A DNA stretch of 64,000 nt, from NCBI RefSeq assembly GCF_900101685.1, contig NZ_FMZZ01000008.1, forward strand, positions 186,001 through 250,000, read 5' to 3'. A program made the translations under genes and the position numbers. This document shows, piece by piece, positions 33,493-41,980 of the stretch (positions within the stretch are counted from its first letter, which is position 1; each line of letters starts with the position of its first letter). The notes beneath the pieces were generated by a model. That model saw only the letters and a list, made by a program, of their open reading frames with translations. It ran no database searches and was not told the origin of the DNA. This DNA comes from Actinokineospora iranica (lineage in GTDB: Bacteria > Actinomycetota > Actinomycetes > Mycobacteriales > Pseudonocardiaceae).

Positions 33493-36043
33493 CGCCGCGA
33501 CCTCCGGAAAGCCGTTCACGGGCAACTCTTGCGACCCGGCCCGCGGCGCGTCTGGCGAGTTCGCCCGCGCCGCCGGAATCCAGGTATTCCTTCACCAGGC
33601 CAAGATCCCGCCGCAGAGTGGCCGCCGGGCTCAGCGCGGGCTTGCGCACCAGCGTCTCCGCGCCCGCGAGCCGGTCGGCGGCCGGGCGCGGGGCGCGGCA
33701 GAACGCGGTCAGCGGGGCGAGCACGTTCTCCCAGGTGAACCGCTCCCGCGCGACGGCGATGCGCTCCCGGCAGCCCTGGGCGAACTCCTCGTCGTAGAGG
33801 ACCCGTTCCAGCGCGGCGGCCAGGGCGTCGCCGTCCTCGGCGGGCACGACCACCCCGAGCCCTTCCGCGCGCACCAGCTCCGCGAACGAGTCGCCGTCGG
33901 TGGTGACGATCGGCAGCCCGGCCCACAGGTAGTCCAGCACCCGGGTGCGGAACGCGAAGGTCGTCTCCACGTGCTCGTAGTGCGTGGTCACGCCGCAGTC
34001 GGCGTCGAGCAGCCAGTCCTGGCGCTGCTCGTAGGGGACCCAGGTCTCGTTGAAGAACACGTGCCGCCCGGTCAGGTCCAGCCGCCCGGACAGCGCCCGC
34101 ACCTGCCCGCCGATGTCCATCTCGGGCACTTCGGGGTTGGGGTGCCGCATACCCAGGAACACCAGCCGCACGTCCGGTCGGCGGCGGGCCAGCGTGCCGA
34201 TCGCGGTGACCAGGGTCAGCGGGTCGAACCAGCTGTAGACCCCGCCCGCCCACAGCACGACCTTGTCGCGCTCGCCGATTCCGGCGATGCCGCCCTTGAT
34301 CGGCGACCGGCTCTGCTGCGGCGGTTTGCCGGGAAGTCCGAAGGGGACGACCGCGAGCAGCGAGCGCAGCGTCGGGTCGGTGTCGTAGAGGGCGGGGGTG
34401 AGCCTGCCCAGCGCCAGCAGGTGCCCGAGCCAGAAGTGCCGCTGCCGCTCGGAGGCGCAGACGAAGAAGTCGCCGCGCTCCAGTTGCGTGTTCAGGACCT
34501 TGGTGACCCCGACGAGATCGAGTTCGCGCTGCTCGGCGACGTCGTCCTTGCCCTGTTCCAGCAGTTCCAGGTGCATCGGGTCGTAGACGTCGCAGACGAC
34601 GATCTTGGTCGAGTCCTTCTTCTGCACCGACGGCACCAGTTCCAGGGCGTGGCCCTGGAGGATGACCACGTCGGCCCAGTCCACGTGCGGGTCGAGGTCG
34701 CGGCGGCGGGCGCGCAGCACCGGGAAAGCCGTGTCCGGGGGCGCGCACAGCGGGTTGACCGTGACCAGCCGCACCTCGTGCTCGGCGCTGAGCACCTCGG
34801 CCATGTTCCACGCCCGGATCGCCGGACCGGCCATGCGCTCGGAGATCGCGTCGCCGGTGATCACCAGGATCTTGCGGCGCGCGCCGAACGCCTCTTCCAA
34901 TCCGAACGCCTCGACCAGGATGTCGTGCGCGGCCAGGTAGCGCGGCAGCGGGTACGCGGGCTCCATCGCCTTGCGCATCAACGGAACCAGGTCGGCGTCC
35001 GAGCGCACCCGCTTGGCCTGTTCGACCTTCCGGGACGCCGCCAGCGACGGCAGCAGCTCCACGAACTGGTCGATGGCAAGCATTCCGGCCAGCGCGGTGC
35101 GGGGAATCGACACATCCCCGCCGCCGGTCTCGCCGCGGCGGGTGATCTCCAGCTGCGTCGCGTCGATCTCGCCGCGCGCGGTCGCCCTGCGGACCGCCAG
35201 CGCCAGCGCCGCGGGCAGCGCCTTGGCCAGGGTGGCGTCGGAGAGGTTCTTGTAGAGCGCGGCCAACGCGTTGCGCTCCAACAGGTACAGCTCGCGCGAA
35301 TTGTCCGGGGTGTCCACTTGGGACACGGACGCGTGGTGCTTGTGGTAGGCCAGCGACGTCGGCTCGTAGCGCACCCGCCAGCCGCGCAGGTTCAGCCGCC
35401 AACCCAGGTCGACGTCCTCGTAGAACATGAAGAAGCGCTCGTCGAAGCCGCCCAGCTCGCGGTAGACCCCGGCGCGCACGAACATCGCCGAGCCGGTCGC
35501 GAACAGCACGTCCCGGGGCGCGTCGTGGCTGCCGTCGTCGGGCTGCCCGGCGTGGCGCTTGTAGCCCATGCCGAACCAGGTCAGGCCGCCGTCGACGAAG
35601 TCCACCCGCTCCCCGGACCAGTCGAGCACCTTGCTCGCCACGGCCGCGACGTCGGGCTGCTCGGCCAGCACCCGCACCGCCGCCCGCGCCCACCCGGGGT
35701 CGGGGCGGGCGTCGTTGTTCAGGAAGGCCAGCACGGTTCCGGTGGCGTGCTCGGCGCCGAGGTTGCAGCCGCCCGCGAAGCCCAGGTTGGCCGGGGCCTC
35801 GACCAGGTCGACCCCCTCGACGGCGCGGATGCGCTCGGTGCTGCCGTCGCCGGAGGCGTTGTCGACGCAGACCACCTGCAACCGGTCGCCGGGATAGTCC
35901 AGTTCGGTCCGCAGCGCGCGCAGGCACGCCACGGTGTCGTCCGCGCCCCGGTAGTTGACCACCACCACTGACAGCACCGGCAGTGTCGCTGCCCCCGCCC
36001 CCTGAGCCAATCCGGCCTCCTCGCGCTGGTCCCCGTTACGCAT
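33485..36043 (-). CDS. Two-domain glycosyltransferase (GT2 followed by GT4-like domain)
   Basis: About 852 residues; ATG at 36043 chosen, with alternatives at 36055 and 36082 and no strong ribosome site for any. Domain 1 (about 25-260): GT-A with SVVVVNYRGADDT, DNASGDGSTERI, ANLGFAGGCNLG, FLNNDARPDPGW (DxD equivalent) and FFMFYEDVDLGWRLN. Domain 2 (about 400-790): GT-B type with ITGDAISERMAGPAIRAWNM, VVLWAGGVYSWFDPLTL and VLDYLWAGLPIVTTDGDSFAEL. Two activities in one polypeptide would let it add consecutive sugars. It overlaps the next GT4 gene by 8 bases. I know such fusions from actinobacterial and cyanobacterial envelope clusters; the exact polymer is unknown. Confidence 0.5.
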   Translation of the reverse strand: MRNGDQREEAGLAQGAGAATLPVLSVVVVNYRGADDTVACLRALRTELDYPGDRLQVVCVDNASGDGSTERIRAVEGVDLVEAPANLGFAGGCNLGAEHATGTVLAFLNNDARPDPGWARAAVRVLAEQPDVAAVASKVLDWSGERVDFVDGGLTWFGMGYKRHAGQPDDGSHDAPRDVLFATGSAMFVRAGVYRELGGFDERFFMFYEDVDLGWRLNLRGWRVRYEPTSLAYHKHHASVSQVDTPDNSRELYLLERNALAALYKNLSDATLAKALPAALALAVRRATARGEIDATQLEITRRGETGGGDVSIPRTALAGMLAIDQFVELLPSLAASRKVEQAKRVRSDADLVPLMRKAMEPAYPLPRYLAAHDILVEAFGLEEAFGARRKILVITGDAISERMAGPAIRAWNMAEVLSAEHEVRLVTVNPLCAPPDTAFPVLRARRRDLDPHVDWADVVILQGHALELVPSVQKKDSTKIVVCDVYDPMHLELLEQGKDDVAEQRELDLVGVTKVLNTQLERGDFFVCASERQRHFWLGHLLALGRLTPALYDTDPTLRSLLAVVPFGLPGKPPQQSRSPIKGGIAGIGERDKVVLWAGGVYSWFDPLTLVTAIGTLARRRPDVRLVFLGMRHPNPEVPEMDIGGQVRALSGRLDLTGRHVFFNETWVPYEQRQDWLLDADCGVTTHYEHVETTFAFRTRVLDYLWAGLPIVTTDGDSFAELVRAEGLGVVVPAEDGDALAAALERVLYDEEFAQGCRERIAVARERFTWENVLAPLTAFCRAPRPAADRLAGAETLVRKPALSPAATLRRDLGLVKEYLDSGGAGELARRAAGRVARVARERLSGGRGDA

Positions 36044-36112
36044 AGCGTGCCCCATCGCAGCCTGTGATGGGCGCTCAACCACCTGAAACCGACCGGGCGA
36101 CCGTCCGTGGTC

Positions 36113-37024
36113 TCACTCGCCGCGCTCGGCCCACACCGCCGCGCGGTCGACAACGGCCCGCCGCCCGATAGCGCGGCGCTGCCGCAGCGTGCCCGGCAAC
36201 CGGGCCGCCACCTCGACCAACACGCCCAGCCGCAGGCCCACGGCGAAATTCGGCGCGGCCGGGACCGCGCGCCGCAGCGGCAGGGCGAGGGTGATCGCGG
36301 CGAACCGGGCCAGCTCCCGCACGGCGGCGGACAGTGGTGCGCAACGCAACAGCATCAACAATCTGTTGCGCTCGTTCCAGCGGTGGAACGCCCGCGACCC
36401 CGGTCGGGTGCTGGCCCCGTGCAGGTGGACCGCGACCGCGTCGGGCGCGGACAGCACGGTCCACCCGCCCAGCCGCAGCCGCCACGAGGTGTCGGTGTCC
36501 TCGTAATAGCAGAAGAAGCCCGCGGGCACCCCGCCCACCTCGGCCAGCGCCGACATCCGGACCAGGGCCGCGCCGCCGCAGAACCCGAACACCGGACCGG
36601 TCACCGCGTCCGCGCCGTAGCCCAACGCGGTCAGCCGCACCCCCACCGACTGGACCGCGCCGTCCGGCCTGCTCAGCCGCGCGCTCGCGGCCCCGGCCCG
36701 GTCGTCGTGCTCCAGCGCGTCCTCCAGCGCGGCCAGCCAGTCCGGCGCGGGCGCGGCGTCGTCGTTGAGCCAGGCGGCATAGGGCGTGCCGACCGAGGGC
36801 AGCGCCGCGGCCAGCCCGCCCGCGTACCCCGCGTTGCGGTCGAGCCGGATCACCTCCGGCGCCAGCGGGTGCGCGGCCACCACGGCGGCGGTCCCGTCGT
36901 CGGAGGCGTTGTCCAGCACGATCGTCCGATGTGGACGGGTCTGCCCGGCGAGCGCGTCCAGGCACGCCCCGATGTGCTCCCGGCCACGCCAGGTGACCAC
37001 CACGACCGTCGTCCGCGCGTCCAC
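36113..37024 (-). CDS. Glycosyltransferase family 2
   Basis: 303-residue GT-A enzyme of the rhamnosyltransferase/WbbL type. GTG at 37024, giving VDARTTVVVVTWRGREHIG; upstream frame extends into the divergent gene's start region. DNASDDGTAAVV, RNAGYAGGLAAAL, AWLNDDAAPAPDW, FGFCGGAALVRMSAL and FCYYEDTDTSWRLRLGGW (catalytic base region) are seen. The C-terminal helices may associate with membrane. It diverges from a GT4 gene 43 bases away and runs towards the fusion glycosyltransferase on the same strand, likely one transcript (36113 to 33485 to 32410). Confidence 0.5.
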   Translation of the reverse strand: MDARTTVVVVTWRGREHIGACLDALAGQTRPHRTIVLDNASDDGTAAVVAAHPLAPEVIRLDRNAGYAGGLAAALPSVGTPYAAWLNDDAAPAPDWLAALEDALEHDDRAGAASARLSRPDGAVQSVGVRLTALGYGADAVTGPVFGFCGGAALVRMSALAEVGGVPAGFFCYYEDTDTSWRLRLGGWTVLSAPDAVAVHLHGASTRPGSRAFHRWNERNRLLMLLRCAPLSAAVRELARFAAITLALPLRRAVPAAPNFAVGLRLGVLVEVAARLPGTLRQRRAIGRRAVVDRAAVWAERGE

Positions 37025-37067
37025 GGCCTGTGACCGTACGCTGCGGTCCGCGTGGGACCCTGGGCCG

Positions 37068-38171
37068 GTGCCCGAGCTCGTCGTGCTCACCGAGCAGCTT
37101 CTCGCCCCCGTGCCCGGCGGCACCGGCCGCTACACCCGGGAGCTGACGGCCGCGCTGGCCGCCGCCGCGCCCGAGGGCTGGACCGTCGCGGGCGTCACCG
37201 CGTGGCACCGCGACCCGGGAGCCGCGCGGATTCCCGGCGTCGCGGGGCCCCGGCCGCTGCCGCTGCCGCGTCGGGCGCTGACGCTGGCCTGGGAGCACGG
37301 GCTGCCGCCCTGGCCGGGCGGCGACATCGTGCACGCGCCGACCCCGCTGGCCCCCGCCGCCGCCCGCCGCGGCCGGGCGCTGGTCGTCACCGTGCACGAC
37401 ACGGTGCCCTTCACCCACCCCGAGACGCTGACCCCGCGCGGGGCGGCCTGGCACCAGGCGATGATCCGGCGGGCCACCCTGCGGGCGGACGCCGTCGTCG
37501 TGCCCACCGCCGCCGTGGCCGCCGACCTGGCCACGCACGCGCCCGGACCTGCGCCCGTGCACGTCATCGGCCACGGCGTGTCCCGGCTGCCCGAGGAGCC
37601 GGTGGACCTGGACCTGCCCCAGAAGTACGTGCTCGCGGTGGGCACCGTCGAGCCGCGCAAGGGGCTCGACGTGCTGGTCGAAGCCCTCGCGCACGGCCCG
37701 GACCTGCCGCTGGTCGTGGTCGGGCCGCCCGGCTGGGGCGGGGTCGACCTGCGCGCGCTCGCCGCCGCGCACGGTTTGCCCCCGGACCGGGTGCGGGTCC
37801 TGGGCCGGGTCACCGACGCCGAACTGGCCGAGGTCCTGCGCCGCGCGACGGTGTTCGCCGCCCCCAGCCGCGCCGAGGGCTTCGGGCTGCCGATGCTGGA
37901 GGCCATGGCCGCCGGGGTCCCGGTCGTGCACTCGGACGCGCCCGCGCTGGTCGAGGTCGCGGGCGGCGCGGGGGTGAGCACCCCGCGCGGCGATCCCGCG
38001 GAGTTGGCCCGCGCGTTGCGTGCTGTTTCCTCGTCCCCGGAGCACGCGGCCGCCCTGTCCGCGGGCGGAAAGGCGCGCGCGGCCACCTTCACCTGGGAAA
38101 AGGCCGCGGCCGCTGTGTGGAGCCTGCATCTGGGCCTGCGCGCCGCCGCCGATGAGTTCACTCGTTCGTGA
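37068..38171 (+). CDS. Glycosyltransferase family 4
   Basis: 367-residue GT-B enzyme, GTG at 37068. Acceptor domain: VPGGTGRYTRELTAALAAAA, HAPTPLAPAA, VTVHDTVPFTHPE. Donor domain: VLAVGTVEPRKGLDVLVEAL, RVRVLGRVTDAELAEVL and SRAEGFGLPMLEAMAAGVPVV (EX7E). The next GT4 start overlaps its stop (GTGA), so these two GT4 genes are coupled. GC content is very high, with Ala/Arg-rich composition. Confidence 0.5.
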   Translation: MPELVVLTEQLLAPVPGGTGRYTRELTAALAAAAPEGWTVAGVTAWHRDPGAARIPGVAGPRPLPLPRRALTLAWEHGLPPWPGGDIVHAPTPLAPAAARRGRALVVTVHDTVPFTHPETLTPRGAAWHQAMIRRATLRADAVVVPTAAVAADLATHAPGPAPVHVIGHGVSRLPEEPVDLDLPQKYVLAVGTVEPRKGLDVLVEALAHGPDLPLVVVGPPGWGGVDLRALAAAHGLPPDRVRVLGRVTDAELAEVLRRATVFAAPSRAEGFGLPMLEAMAAGVPVVHSDAPALVEVAGGAGVSTPRGDPAELARALRAVSSSPEHAAALSAGGKARAATFTWEKAAAAVWSLHLGLRAAADEFTRS

Positions 38172-39358
38172 GAAACGCCGATCCCGTGCGTCGTACCCTT
38201 GCTCGCGTGTCCCTGGCCGACCCCCGCGTGCTCATCGACGCGACCGCAGTCCCGGCGGACCGCGGCGGCGTGGGCCGCTACGTCGACTCGCTCGTCGCGG
38301 CGCTCGACGCGGACGGCGCCCGGCTCAGCGTGGTCTGCCAGCCCCGCGACGCCGCGCTCTACGGCCGGATCGCCCCGCGCTCGCGGATAGTGCCGACCTC
38401 GGAGTCGATAGCCACCCGCACCGCGCGGCTTACCTGGGAACAGACAACCCTGCCGCGCCTGGTCCGCAAACTCGGCGTCGACGTGCTGCACTCCCCGCAT
38501 TACACGATCCCGCTGGCCGGACAGGCCGCGTCCGTGGTGACCCTGCACGACGCGACGTTCTTCACCGACGCCGTGCTCCACCACTCCATCAAGGCCCGCT
38601 TCTTCCGCGCCTGGACCCGGACCGCGCTGCTGCGCGCGTCCCTGTGCGTCGTCCCGAGCGTGGCCACAGCCACCGAGCTCACCCGGGTCGCGGGCGCCGA
38701 CCCGCGCGGCCTTGAGGTCATCCAGCACGGCGTCGGCACCGACCGCTTCCACCCGCCGTCGCCGCGGGAGGTCGCCGACGCCCGGGCCGCGGTCGGCCTG
38801 GGCGGCACCCCGTACGTGGCGTTCCTCGGCGCGCTGGAGCCACGCAAGAACGTGCCCGCCCTGATCCGCGGCTTCGCCTCAGCCTGCCGCGACCGCCCCG
38901 ACCCGCCCGCGCTCGTGCTGGCCGGGCAGCCGGGCTGGGACCACCAGATCGAACGCGCCCTCGACGCCGTGCCGCACCGCCTGCGCGTCATCCGGGCGGG
39001 CTACCTGCCCTTCGACAACCTGGCGGGCTTCCTCGGCGGGGCCGCCCTGGTGGCCTACCCCAGCCTCGGCGAGGGCTTCGGCCTCCCGGTCCTGGAGGCC
39101 ATGGCCTGCGGCTCCTGCGTGCTCACCACCCGCCGCCTGTCCCTCCCCGAAGTCGGCGGCGACGCCGTCGCCTACTGCGGCGTCGGCGCGGGCGACATCG
39201 GCGCGGCCATCAGCGATCTGCTGGACGACCCGGCCCGCCGCGCCGACCTCTCCGCCGCCGCGCAGCGAAGAGCCAAGGACTTCTCCTGGGACCTGAGCGC
39301 CGAACGCCACCGCTCCGCCTACGGCCGCGCCTTCACCCTGCACCGAAGGTCACGCTGA
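38168..39358 (+). CDS. Glycosyltransferase family 4
   Basis: 396 residues if the coupled GTG at 38168 is used; GTG 38207 (VSLADPRVLIDATAV) is an alternative that removes 13 residues with no effect on domains. Features: DRGGVGRYVDSLVAAL, LHSPHYTIPLAG, VTLHDATFFTDAV, VAFLGALEPRKNVPALIRGF, LRVIRAGYLPFDNLAGFLGG and SLGEGFGLPVLEAMACGSCVL (EX7E). Follows a homologous GT4 gene and precedes wbbL by 22 bases; probably extends the same lipid-linked saccharide. The donor is unknown. Confidence 0.5.
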   Translation: MRNADPVRRTLARVSLADPRVLIDATAVPADRGGVGRYVDSLVAALDADGARLSVVCQPRDAALYGRIAPRSRIVPTSESIATRTARLTWEQTTLPRLVRKLGVDVLHSPHYTIPLAGQAASVVTLHDATFFTDAVLHHSIKARFFRAWTRTALLRASLCVVPSVATATELTRVAGADPRGLEVIQHGVGTDRFHPPSPREVADARAAVGLGGTPYVAFLGALEPRKNVPALIRGFASACRDRPDPPALVLAGQPGWDHQIERALDAVPHRLRVIRAGYLPFDNLAGFLGGAALVAYPSLGEGFGLPVLEAMACGSCVLTTRRLSLPEVGGDAVAYCGVGAGDIGAAISDLLDDPARRADLSAAAQRRAKDFSWDLSAERHRSAYGRAFTLHRRSR

Positions 39359-39380
39359 CCGGCGTGCACAATGTCAGGTC

Positions 39381-40244
39381 GTGACCGCCGAACCGACCCC
39401 CTACGGTGATCAGCTCGCCGTCGTGACCGTGACGTACTCGCCCGGCGAGACCCTGGAGCGGTTCCTCACCACCCTGGCCAAGGCCACCGACCGCCCGGTC
39501 CACGTGATCCTGGCCGACAACGGCTCGACCGACGGCGCCCCAGAGGCAGCCGCAGCCGCTTGCGACAACGTCGAACTGGTCCGCACCGGCGGCAACCTCG
39601 GCTACGGCTCCGGCGCCAACCGCGGCGTAGCAGCGTTGGACGACTCGTACGGCTGGATAGTCATAGCCAACCCCGACCTGGAATGGTCCCCAGGCTCCCT
39701 GGACGAGCTACTGGCCGCCACCCACCGCTGGCCCCGAGGCGGCGCCTTCGGCCCCCTCATCACAGAACCAAACGGCCGCGTCTACCCATCGGCCCGAGAA
39801 ATCCCCTCCCTGGGCAAAGGAATAGGCCACGGCCTCCTAGGCAAAATCTGGCCTGCCAACCCCTGGACCCAGTCCTACAAACAGTCGACAACAAACATCA
39901 CCGAACGCGTGGCAGGCTGGCTATCCGGCTCCTGCCTACTCCTCCGCCGAGAAGCCTTCGACTCCGTAGACGGCTTCGACTCCCGCTACTTCATGTATTT
40001 CGAGGATGTAGACCTAGGCGAACGCCTGACCCGGACAGGCTGGCAAAACATCTACGTCCCCACAGCGGAAGTAATGCACATCCAAGGCGTCTCAACAGCC
40101 AAGGCCTCCACGGCCATGCTGACCGCCCACCACGACAGCGCCTACCGCTACATCGCAGACAGGCACCAAGGCCCCCACTGGGCCCCCGTCCGCGCAGCCG
40201 TCAAAGCAGGCCTGGCAATACGCCTCAAACTGCACAACCGCTAA
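39381..40244 (+). CDS. wbbL: N-acetylglucosaminyl-diphospho-decaprenol L-rhamnosyltransferase
   Basis: GT2 enzyme predicted to transfer rhamnose from dTDP-L-Rha to GlcNAc-PP-decaprenyl, the linker that joins arabinogalactan to peptidoglycan. 287 residues, GTG start. VVTVTYSPGETLERFL, ADNGSTDGAPEAA, GGNLGYGSGANRG, VIANPDLEWSPGSLDEL, AGWLSGSCLLLRREAFDSVDGFDSRYFMYFEDVDLGERL and MHIQGVSTAKAST match WbbL (Rv3265c). rmlB/rmlD in the window supply the donor. From about 39640 onward A-ending codons (ATA, CTA, GTA, CCA, CGA, ACA) become common, a clear change from the neighbours. Confidence 0.5.
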   Translation: MTAEPTPYGDQLAVVTVTYSPGETLERFLTTLAKATDRPVHVILADNGSTDGAPEAAAAACDNVELVRTGGNLGYGSGANRGVAALDDSYGWIVIANPDLEWSPGSLDELLAATHRWPRGGAFGPLITEPNGRVYPSAREIPSLGKGIGHGLLGKIWPANPWTQSYKQSTTNITERVAGWLSGSCLLLRREAFDSVDGFDSRYFMYFEDVDLGERLTRTGWQNIYVPTAEVMHIQGVSTAKASTAMLTAHHDSAYRYIADRHQGPHWAPVRAAVKAGLAIRLKLHNR

Positions 40245-40332
40245 CCCGGCAAAACCTGGGCCCAACCCGCCCGCTTGTCAGGTCCCACGCGGGTCAAAGC
40301 CGCCACCCCATCGAGCAAACACCCCAAGCGAA

Positions 40333-40713
40333 CTAACGCGAGCCACCATCAAGCCGCTGGGTCAAGCTAGGCCGAGAAGCAGGCGGCTGCTTCTCCGTCG
40401 GAACCAGCCCCTCCACCGGCTCGGGCTCAGGCTGGCGAGGCTGCTGCCGAGGAAGCCGCTCAGTAGGCCGCCCAGGAGACGCCAACGACTGCGTGGCAGC
40501 CTCCTGCGCGATAGCGGGCAGCTCGTCCTCAGCCCGGCTGGCCGGAAACACCTGAGTCGCGTCAGCGTTGTCGATCGCCGACACCACGGCCCGCGGAATC
40601 TGCAGCGTCGCCGCGGCGTCCATCGGCGAGATCGCGCTCTCCGGGGTGACGACGTAAGCGCCGCGGGCGCGGGCTCGGGCCAGGATGGCGTCGGCCCGGT
40701 CACGAGGGTCCAT
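40333..40713 (-). CDS. Conserved hypothetical protein
   Basis: 126 residues, ATG at 40713 with AGGAGAGG upstream. The N-terminal half MDPRDRADAILARARARGAY...VTPESAISPMDAAATLQIPRAV looks folded and conserved; the second half is Pro/Gln/Glu-rich and probably disordered. No membrane segment or signal peptide. I believe similar proteins occur beside the GDP-mannose pyrophosphorylase gene in other Pseudonocardiales, but no function is known to me. It shares direction with the manC-type gene 91 bases upstream and converges on wbbL. Confidence 0.5.
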   Translation of the reverse strand: MDPRDRADAILARARARGAYVVTPESAISPMDAAATLQIPRAVVSAIDNADATQVFPASRAEDELPAIAQEAATQSLASPGRPTERLPRQQPRQPEPEPVEGLVPTEKQPPASRPSLTQRLDGGSR

Positions 40714-40804
40714 GTGGCGGCCTCTCCTGCGTCGCTCCGAGTTCCTTGTCAGAGTATCCCGCTTGCCGCGTGGCGTCAGCAGAGACCGGCAATACACAGG
40801 ACAT

Positions 40805-41908
40805 TCAGAGGTAATCCAGTTCTCCGCGGTCGCGCAGGATCTCGGTGAGGCGTTTGACGTCCTGGGCGCGGTCGCGTCGGCAGACCAGGACGGCGTCGTC
40901 GGTGTCGACCACGATCAGGTCGTGCACGCCCAGGGTGGCGACCAGCCTGCCGCCGGACGGGACGACGACCATGCCTTCGCCGTCGACCACGACGGCCTTG
41001 CTGTCCGGGCGGGTGGTGAAGGCCCTGCCGCCGCCGACGTCGGTTCCCAGCAGGTCGACCACGGTCTCGAAGTCGCCGATGTCGCTCCAGCCGAAGTCGC
41101 CGGGGACGGTGGCGACCTTGCCGTCTTCGGCTGCCGGTTCCATCACCGCGTACTCGACGGCGACCTTGGGCACCGTCGGCCACAGCTCGGCCAGGACGTC
41201 CTGCTGGGTGTCGGTGTCCCAGGCTGTGGCGATCTTGGTGATGGGCTCGGCGACGTCCGGGCGGCGGGCCTGGAGTTCGGCGAGGAACACGTCGGTGCGC
41301 CAGACGAACATGCTGGCGTTCCACAGGTAGCTGCCGGAGGCGAGGTAGCGGGTGGCGACCTCGAGCGAGGGCTTCTCCTTGAACTCCAGCACCTTCTGGA
41401 TGACCGAGCGCTGCGCCGTCTCGCTGCAGCAGAGGTAGCCGTAGCCGGTCTCCGGGCGGGTCGGGGTGATGCCGATGGTCATCAGGTGGCCGTCGCGGGC
41501 GCCGTCGACAGCGCGGGCGACGGTGGCGGCGAACTCGTCGGTGTCGGTGATCAGGTGGTCGGCGGCGAAGGAGGCCATCACCGCGCCGGGGCTGCGGCGC
41601 TCGATCACCGCGGCGGCCAGGGCGATCGCGGCGCAGGAGTCGCGGGCGAACGGCTCGACGAGGATGTTGCGCTCGGGCAGGTCCGGCAGCTGCCGGGCGA
41701 CGCCGACCGCGTGCGGGGTGCCGGTCACCACGAGCAGGTTCTCCGGGCGCGACAGCGGCGCCAGCCGGTCGTAGGTGGCCTGCAGCAGCGAGCGGTCGGT
41801 GCCGGTGAGCGGGTGCAGGAACTTCGGGTTCGCCGCGCGCGACAACGGCCACAGGCGGGTGCCGCTCCCACCCGCGGGCACGACTACGTGCAGTTCTGTC
41901 GACGTCAC
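40805..41908 (-). CDS. manC: Mannose-1-phosphate guanylyltransferase
   Basis: Makes GDP-mannose from GTP and mannose-1-phosphate. 367 residues; GTG at 41908 (VTSTELHVVVPAGG); the frame continues upstream, but only as shadow of the glycosylase gene. GGSGTRLWPLSRAANPKFLHPL (nucleotide loop plus K), VVTGTPHAVGVARQL, ILVEPFARDSCAAIALAA, FAADHLI, VLEFKEKPS, GSYLWNASMFVWR and VPGDFGWSDIGDF are standard. No C-terminal isomerase domain, consistent with separate manA. Equivalent of Rv3264c. Feeds PIM/LAM-type mannosyltransferases such as the GT87 enzyme. Confidence 0.5.
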   Translation of the reverse strand: MTSTELHVVVPAGGSGTRLWPLSRAANPKFLHPLTGTDRSLLQATYDRLAPLSRPENLLVVTGTPHAVGVARQLPDLPERNILVEPFARDSCAAIALAAAVIERRSPGAVMASFAADHLITDTDEFAATVARAVDGARDGHLMTIGITPTRPETGYGYLCCSETAQRSVIQKVLEFKEKPSLEVATRYLASGSYLWNASMFVWRTDVFLAELQARRPDVAEPITKIATAWDTDTQQDVLAELWPTVPKVAVEYAVMEPAAEDGKVATVPGDFGWSDIGDFETVVDLLGTDVGGGRAFTTRPDSKAVVVDGEGMVVVPSGGRLVATLGVHDLIVVDTDDAVLVCRRDRAQDVKRLTEILRDRGELDYL

Positions 41909-41980
41909 TGAGGTTCTCGTCCCTGTTCCCGACGCTGTGAGTGGTGGCGCCACTGTAGCCAACCGGCGGGTACGGTCCTC

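Noticed and set aside
33431-35971. 846-codon plus-strand frame opposite the fused glycosyltransferase
   Set aside because: No recognisable motif, His/Gln/Arg/Val repeats typical of antisense shadow, while the minus strand carries full GT2 and GT4 motifs.
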